Assembly (NCBI GenBank): GCA_006227775.1
Contig: SBFV01000250.1
Span: 1-10,334, forward strand
From: Gammaproteobacteria bacterium
GTDB taxonomy: Bacteria > Pseudomonadota > Gammaproteobacteria > Chromatiales > Chromatiaceae
Direction of reading: 5' to 3'
DNA: 10,334 nt
Positions within the stretch are counted from its first letter, which is position 1; the number at the start of each line of letters is the position of its first letter. Below are positions 6,374 to 10,334 of this stretch, piece after piece. Made by a program: the position numbers and the translations under genes. The notes below the pieces were generated by a model, which was not told the origin of the DNA, did no database searches, and saw only the letters and a program-made list of their open reading frames with translations.

Positions 6374-8830
6374 ATGACCATTCGCGCCAAGTTCGCCGCC
6401 GGGCTCGTCGTCATCCTGGTCATCAACCTCGGGGCCGGCCTTTATGCCTTTTCGCTGTACCAGCAAGCCAACAGCCGGGCCGCGGAGGTCCGGGAGATCA
6501 GTTCCCGGATCGTCGCCACAGCCCTGACCACCCAAGTCAATTTCAAAAAACAGGTGCAGGAATGGAAGAACATCCTGCTTCGGGGGCAGGACCCAGGATT
6601 CTATGATCAATACCTGGCGCAATTCACCCGGGAGGAAGACAAAACCCACAACGCCCTGCTTCAGTTAATCGCCCTCTTGGGCAACAACCCCCAGGCGCGA
6701 AACATCGCCGACCAGTTTCTGGAGGCCCACGGCCAACTAGGCGCGGCTTATCGCGCCGCCCTGTCTGAGTATCGAATGGGCCAACTTGGCCCCCCCCTGG
6801 CGGTGGACCAGCGGGTGCGGGGGATCGACCGGCACCCGACGGACCTGATGGACGAAGTGGTCAACGCTGCCCTGGCCCACAAAGAAATGACGCTGGGGGA
6901 GATCGCCCGCGATATCAGTGGCGTCGAGCGGCACATCTTTCTACTGATGGCCGGGGTGATGACGGGGGCCGTGGTGCTGCTGATCCTGCTGGTGGACCGC
7001 ACTATCGGCCGCCCCATCGCCATGGCAACCGCCATCGCCCAGCGGGTCAGCGCCGGGGATTTCTCGACCCCCATCCGGGTCCAGGGTTCCGACGAGAACG
7101 CCGAGATGTTAGCCGCCCTCAAGACCATGCAGGAAAACCTGGCCAGCTCCCAGGAGAACCTGCGCCGGAGCGAGGCCCATGCCCGCCTGTTGCTGGAATC
7201 CACCAGCGAAGGAATCTTCGGCGTGGATGCGGCCGGCCGCTGCATCTTCTGCAACCCGGCCGCCGCGCGTTTCCTCGGCTACGCCACCCCGAACGAGCTG
7301 GAGGGGCTGGTGATGCACGAGATCATGCACCACAGTCATCCCGATGGCAGCCCCTACCCAGCGGTGGACTGCCGTGGCACCCGCGTCTTCCACGATGGCA
7401 AGTCCGTGTCGGTGGATGACGAAGTTTTCTGGCATAGCGACGGCACCGCCTTCCCCGTGGAGTATCACGCCAACCCCATTATCAGGGACGGCGTACTGGT
7501 AGGCGCCGTGGTGAATTTCTCCGACGTCTCCCAGCGTCGCCAGGCGGAACAGGCACTGCGCCATGCTCACGATGCCTTGGTGCGGGAACGCACCCTGCTC
7601 GCGGAGCGGGTGCGCGAACGCACCGCCGAGCTCGACCGCGCCAACGCCGAGTTGACGCGCTCCGCACGCGCCAAGGACGAATTTCTGGCGGCCATGAGTC
7701 ACGAGTTGCGCACGCCACTGACCAGCATCCTCGGTCTCTCCGAGACGATGGGCGATGGCCTGCTTGGCACCCTTAGCCCCCAGCAAGCCAAGGCCGCACA
7801 AACCATCCACGACAACGGCACCCATCTGCTGGAACTGATCAACGACATCCTCGACATGTCGCGGGTGGCATCCGGTCGCATGACCCTCCATTGGGATCAG
7901 GTCCCCACCAACCAGTTATGGGATGCCTGCCTACGTCTGATCCGCCCGGCCGCCATCGCCAAGGGCCTGCGCCTGGAGACCCGCCTGGACCCAGCCGTGC
8001 AGTTGATGCACGGCGACGGCCGCCGTCTCAAGCAGATGCTCATCAACCTGCTCGGCAATGCCGTCAAGTTCACGCCCGAGGGAGGGGGCATCGGCCTTGA
8101 TGTCCAGGGTGATCCCGATCAGGGTCAGGTACGCATCCGCGTCTGGGACACGGGGGTCGGCATCCCGCCGGATCAGCTCGACCGGCTGTTCAAACCCTTC
8201 GTCCAGATCGATAGCCGCTTGTCCCGGCAATATGGCGGCACCGGCCTGGGGCTGGCCCTGGCGTACGGCATGGCCCAGTTGCACGGGGGCACCATCAAGG
8301 TCTCCAGCGCGGTCGGTGAGGGCAGTCGCTTCGACCTTCTTCTACCCTGGAATCCCCATGCCCAAGGCGCCGGCGCGGTCCACGCCGAGGAGGCCGCCCA
8401 GGAAGAGGCCACCGGCACCGCCACCGCGCCTTCCCTGGAACCGGCCCGGGTCCTGCTGGCGGAAGACAATGCCGACAACCTGGAAATGGTCTCCAACTAT
8501 CTGCGGCTGCGTGGATGCGAGGTGCATGCAGCCCGCAACGGCCTGGAGGCCATCGCCGCGGCTCGTGCCTGTCTGCCGGACATCATCCTCATGGACGTCC
8601 AGATGCCCGAAATGGACGGCCTGGAAGCCACCCGCCGCCTCCGGGCCGATCCCACACTGCGACTCACTCCCATCATCGCCCTCACCGCCCTGGCCATGCC
8701 CGGCGACCGGGAGCGTTGCCTGGACGCCGGAATGGACGATTACCTGAGCAAGCCCTTGGGACTCAAGGAATTGCACAAGAACCTGATGAGCTGGATCAAA
8801 CGCACCCGGGGTTTGGAGCCCCGGCGGTGA
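6374..8830 (+). CDS. membrane hybrid sensor histidine kinase (HAMP-PAS-HisKA-HATPase-REC)
   Basis: This 818-residue inner-membrane kinase senses an unknown signal and autophosphorylates on histidine. The order is: membrane segment 1 (about 8-29), a mainly helical extracytoplasmic domain (30-187, including QVQEWKNILLRG, wording I associate with four-helix-bundle chemoreceptor sensors), membrane segment 2 (about 188-207), HAMP (about 208-260), PAS (about 267-390), a linker coiled coil, HisKA with SHELRTP (His443), HATPase_c (N562, DTGVGI 592-597, GGTGLGLAL from 621), and an acidic linker. A C-terminal receiver (692-808) has E697/D698, phosphoacceptor D741, T771 and K793, all intact. There is no HPt domain and no response-regulator gene alongside, so a separate HPt protein or output partner must lie elsewhere. 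The ATG at 6374 is the only sensible start; its Shine-Dalgarno is weak. The ligand cannot be read from sequence. Confidence 0.95.
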   Translation: MTIRAKFAAGLVVILVINLGAGLYAFSLYQQANSRAAEVREISSRIVATALTTQVNFKKQVQEWKNILLRGQDPGFYDQYLAQFTREEDKTHNALLQLIALLGNNPQARNIADQFLEAHGQLGAAYRAALSEYRMGQLGPPLAVDQRVRGIDRHPTDLMDEVVNAALAHKEMTLGEIARDISGVERHIFLLMAGVMTGAVVLLILLVDRTIGRPIAMATAIAQRVSAGDFSTPIRVQGSDENAEMLAALKTMQENLASSQENLRRSEAHARLLLESTSEGIFGVDAAGRCIFCNPAAARFLGYATPNELEGLVMHEIMHHSHPDGSPYPAVDCRGTRVFHDGKSVSVDDEVFWHSDGTAFPVEYHANPIIRDGVLVGAVVNFSDVSQRRQAEQALRHAHDALVRERTLLAERVRERTAELDRANAELTRSARAKDEFLAAMSHELRTPLTSILGLSETMGDGLLGTLSPQQAKAAQTIHDNGTHLLELINDILDMSRVASGRMTLHWDQVPTNQLWDACLRLIRPAAIAKGLRLETRLDPAVQLMHGDGRRLKQMLINLLGNAVKFTPEGGGIGLDVQGDPDQGQVRIRVWDTGVGIPPDQLDRLFKPFVQIDSRLSRQYGGTGLGLALAYGMAQLHGGTIKVSSAVGEGSRFDLLLPWNPHAQGAGAVHAEEAAQEEATGTATAPSLEPARVLLAEDNADNLEMVSNYLRLRGCEVHAARNGLEAIAAARACLPDIILMDVQMPEMDGLEATRRLRADPTLRLTPIIALTALAMPGDRERCLDAGMDDYLSKPLGLKELHKNLMSWIKRTRGLEPRR

Positions 8831-8866
8831 CGAAGCCATCCCAGTTACCGGGCTGGGGGGGCACTC

Positions 8867-9589
8867 TCAACCGGAATGACCGGGCGCGCAGGGCAAGGGG
8901 GCAAGTTCCTGGAATTCCCCGAGGCCGGCGAGACGTTCCAGGGCCTTCAGGTCGAGGATCCGCACCCGCATACCCTGGATGGCGATGATACCCCGCGCGC
9001 TGAGGTCCTTTTCGATGCGCGAGAATGTCTCCGGTTTGATCGACAACCTTGAGGCAATGATCCCCTTGCGCATATCCAGGGAGAGTTCCTCGCCTGCGCT
9101 GGGGCGACGGGACAGCAGGTAGCTGGCAAAACGACTGGTGGCGGAGTGGAGGGTGATATTGTCGATCTCCCGCACCAGGCCCTTGAGCCGCTGACTGAGA
9201 TCACCCAGCAGCAGCAGACAGGTATCCACGGATTCCCGCAACATGCGGGCGAAATCCCGGCTATCCATGCCGATGAGCTCGGTCGGACCCAATGCCGCCG
9301 CGCAAACGGGATAACGAGCCGCGTTCATGAACATCAGGGCCTCGGCGAAGGTCTCCCCGGGACCGATGATCTCGATCACTTTCTCCGTGCCCTCCGGCGA
9401 GAGGCGGTACAGGCGCACCTGCCCGGCCAGAACCAGATAGAAGCGATCGAAGGGATCGGCCTGGCTGAAGAGCAACTGCCCATCCTCCAGACGACAGCGC
9501 AGGGCCCGACGCGCCACCCGCTCCAGTTGCTCGGGAGAGAGATGGGACACCAGCATGGCCCCACGCAATTCCTCGGTCATTGTCTTCAT
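8867..9589 (-). CDS. Crp/Fnr-family transcriptional regulator, DNR-like
   Basis: This 240-residue DNA-binding regulator has an N-terminal cyclic-nucleotide-type sensor barrel (about 13-125), a long dimerisation helix (about 127-160) and a winged helix-turn-helix (about 170-215). The stretch YRLSPEGTEKVIEI, GETFAEALMFM and LSIKPETFSRI closely resembles Pseudomonas DNR, the heme-dependent nitric oxide sensor controlling denitrification genes. FNR's N-terminal cysteine cluster is absent; Cys32, Cys96, Cys124 and Cys234 are not in that pattern, so a 4Fe-4S oxygen sensor is unlikely. The recognition helix keeps E187-x2-S190-R191, the residues by which FNR and DNR read TTGAT half-sites. The start at 9589 has a GGGGTGATG-like stretch upstream; a second Met at residue 4 (9580) is possible. 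It lies 18 bases after the - strand gene ending at 9608, probably in the same operon, and converges with the kinase. Confidence 0.92.
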   Translation of the reverse strand: MKTMTEELRGAMLVSHLSPEQLERVARRALRCRLEDGQLLFSQADPFDRFYLVLAGQVRLYRLSPEGTEKVIEIIGPGETFAEALMFMNAARYPVCAAALGPTELIGMDSRDFARMLRESVDTCLLLLGDLSQRLKGLVREIDNITLHSATSRFASYLLSRRPSAGEELSLDMRKGIIASRLSIKPETFSRIEKDLSARGIIAIQGMRVRILDLKALERLAGLGEFQELAPLPCAPGHSG

Positions 9590-9607
9590 GTCATCACCCC
9601 AGGTACA

Positions 9608-10240
9608 TCAGGGTTCGGTCTTGCCGGGTTGGTCGCCGTTTCCCCGCACAGGGGACAAGGGAGCGCTAAAGTCCCGACGGATGGCATCCAATTCCCCCCG
9701 GTAGGCTTCGGCATCCCCGAAATCAACAAACCGGTCATAACGCGAGTGATTGTCCAAGACTCGCCGGGCATGTTTGATGGGGCACCAATATTGCTCCGTC
9801 CGCCCGACGATTTCCTTGACATAGCTCGCCAGGCCAGCGGCATAGGCGCAATAGGCGCAATTGAATTTTTCGATGATATTCAGATAGGCCAGGCTATTGC
9901 GATCGAAAATGAAATAGTCCCGTCGTCGCACCCGGGGAATACCATAGAGGGGAAAACACAGCCATTGATAGCCGCTCACGGTAAGGTCGACCAGCAGCAG
10001 CGGCAGCGAGACCGCATAGATGAGGGGTGCGGACACCAGATTACGCAAGCGCGCCTGGACCAGATAACGCAGGACCCCCGTCTTGAGCAGCTTATGCCGG
10101 GCCAGCACCTCCCGCTCGAACCGCACCCGGCGATCCTCCAGAGTGAACTGGAACAGGACCCGTCGGCTGGCGATCTCCCGCTCGACCTCTTCCTCCAGTT
10201 CCCTAATCCTGATGATCAGGTCATTGATTTTTTGGTTCAT
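9608..10240 (-). CDS. uncharacterised membrane-anchored protein with CxxC and CPIKH motifs
   Basis: I cannot name this family. From the preferred ATG the protein has 210 residues. The N-terminus (1-30) is charged and probably a coiled coil (KINDLIIRIRELEEEVERE). A hydrophobic stretch at about 69-98 could form one long or two short membrane segments. A conserved-looking core follows: YFIFDRNSLAYLN (109-121), NCAYCAYAAG (127-136, C128 and C131), then RTEQYWCPIKHARR (147-160, C153 and H157). The tail is hydrophilic. Cys128, Cys131, Cys153 and His157 are candidate metal or redox ligands, but this is inference. The ATG at 10240 is preferred over a GTG at 10279 because a GGAGG stands just before it. 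It is the first gene of a probable two-gene operon with the DNR-like regulator. No signal peptide or known enzyme motif is visible. Confidence 0.85.
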   Translation of the reverse strand: MNQKINDLIIRIRELEEEVEREIASRRVLFQFTLEDRRVRFEREVLARHKLLKTGVLRYLVQARLRNLVSAPLIYAVSLPLLLVDLTVSGYQWLCFPLYGIPRVRRRDYFIFDRNSLAYLNIIEKFNCAYCAYAAGLASYVKEIVGRTEQYWCPIKHARRVLDNHSRYDRFVDFGDAEAYRGELDAIRRDFSAPLSPVRGNGDQPGKTEP

Positions 10241-10261
10241 GCACCCTCCGCTGCAGGAGGG
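10241..10261 (-). promoter_or_regulatory. Shine-Dalgarno inside a short hairpin ahead of the Cys-motif gene
   Basis: Read on the - strand, CCCTCC, a six-base loop TGCAGC, then GGAGGG precede TGC and the ATG at 10240. The GGAGGG (plus-strand 10244-10249) is the obvious ribosome binding site, 3-4 bases from the start codon, and it is perfectly complementary to the CCCTCC at 10256-10261. When folded, the site would be hidden. The site supports the ATG start; the regulatory role is inference. Confidence 0.5.
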
Positions 10262-10296
10262 ATGATCCCATAAAGTCACGGCAAAGGCGAAGGCAG

Positions 10297-10329
10297 GGCG
10301 CTAATCAGGCGCAATCGAAGGCGAATCGG
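10297..10329. repeat. three imperfect tandem 10-12 base repeats
   Basis: GGCGCTAATCA (10297-10307), GGCGCAATCGAA (10308-10319) and GGCGAATCGG (10320-10329) are successive variants of a GGCG(C)-AATC word at roughly helical-turn spacing, about 60-90 bases upstream of the Cys-motif gene. They could be operator repeats or simple low-complexity sequence cut by the window end. Confidence 0.35.
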
Positions 10330-10334
10330 GTGCC

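Noticed and set aside
8831..8866. Bidirectional terminator between the convergent kinase and regulator genes
   Set aside because: The only stem is CCCAG/CTGGG with an eight-base loop, and neither side has a T-tract. I could not support an intrinsic terminator.
9146..10273. Long + strand open frame (375 codons) opposite the regulator and the Cys-motif gene
   Set aside because: It runs antisense through two genes with clear family or motif content, has no ribosome binding site that stands out, and its translation is a Gln/His/Pro-rich mixture without domains. It is a by-product of GC-rich codon use.
10241..10279. Upstream GTG start for the Cys-motif gene
   Set aside because: The 13 extra residues overlap the GGAGGG site and hairpin, and the ATG at 10240 is directly preceded by that site.
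10296..10325. FNR/DNR box upstream of the - strand operon
   Set aside because: The best match on the - strand, TTGCG-N4-ATTAG, agrees with TTGAT-N4-ATCAA at only about six of ten positions and could be chance. The promoter may also extend outside the window.
1..10334. CRISPR array, insertion sequence, prophage or integrative element
   Set aside because: I found no regularly spaced long repeats, transposase or integrase genes, or tRNA attachment site; core genes fill most of the window.

Overview
This window is a GC-rich stretch of chromosome from what is most likely a gammaproteobacterium. The ATP synthase gamma, beta and epsilon proteins, GlmU and GlmS all match the Escherichia coli proteins closely in length, motif order and wording, and the order atp operon followed by glmU-glmS is a common gammaproteobacterial arrangement. 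A GC-rich environmental lineage such as a Chromatiales-type sulfur or denitrifying bacterium would fit, but that finer placement is only inference.

Left part (1-2341): the 3' end of the F1Fo ATP synthase operon. The tail of atpG, complete atpD and complete atpC lie in order on the + strand, and a strong intrinsic terminator closes the operon. Middle (2342-6250): a SlyD-like FKBP prolyl isomerase gene with a symmetric dyad in its leader, then glmU and glmS. These two are separated by 31 bases and together carry glucosamine-6-phosphate to UDP-GlcNAc for peptidoglycan and lipopolysaccharide. Right part (6251-8830): a 123-base gap holding a possible short leader ORF with a good ribosome binding site, then a large membrane hybrid histidine kinase (two membrane segments, HAMP, PAS, HisKA, HATPase, receiver).

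The last 1.5 kb (8867-10240) runs on the - strand, convergent with the kinase. It holds an uncharacterised membrane-anchored protein with a Cys-x2-Cys plus Cys-Pro-Ile-Lys-His signature and, 18 bases downstream of it, a Crp/Fnr-family regulator. The regulator resembles the nitric-oxide-responsive DNR group in its sensor wording and carries an FNR-type recognition helix. The two probably form one operon. The ribosome binding site of the first gene can be fully paired in a short GC-rich hairpin, and short imperfect tandem repeats lie upstream at the window edge.

Most of the window is ordinary housekeeping sequence. The only region that could hold something undescribed is the right-hand regulator plus Cys-protein pair, possibly with the neighbouring orphan kinase. 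I see no CRISPR array, insertion sequence, integrase, tRNA or rRNA.
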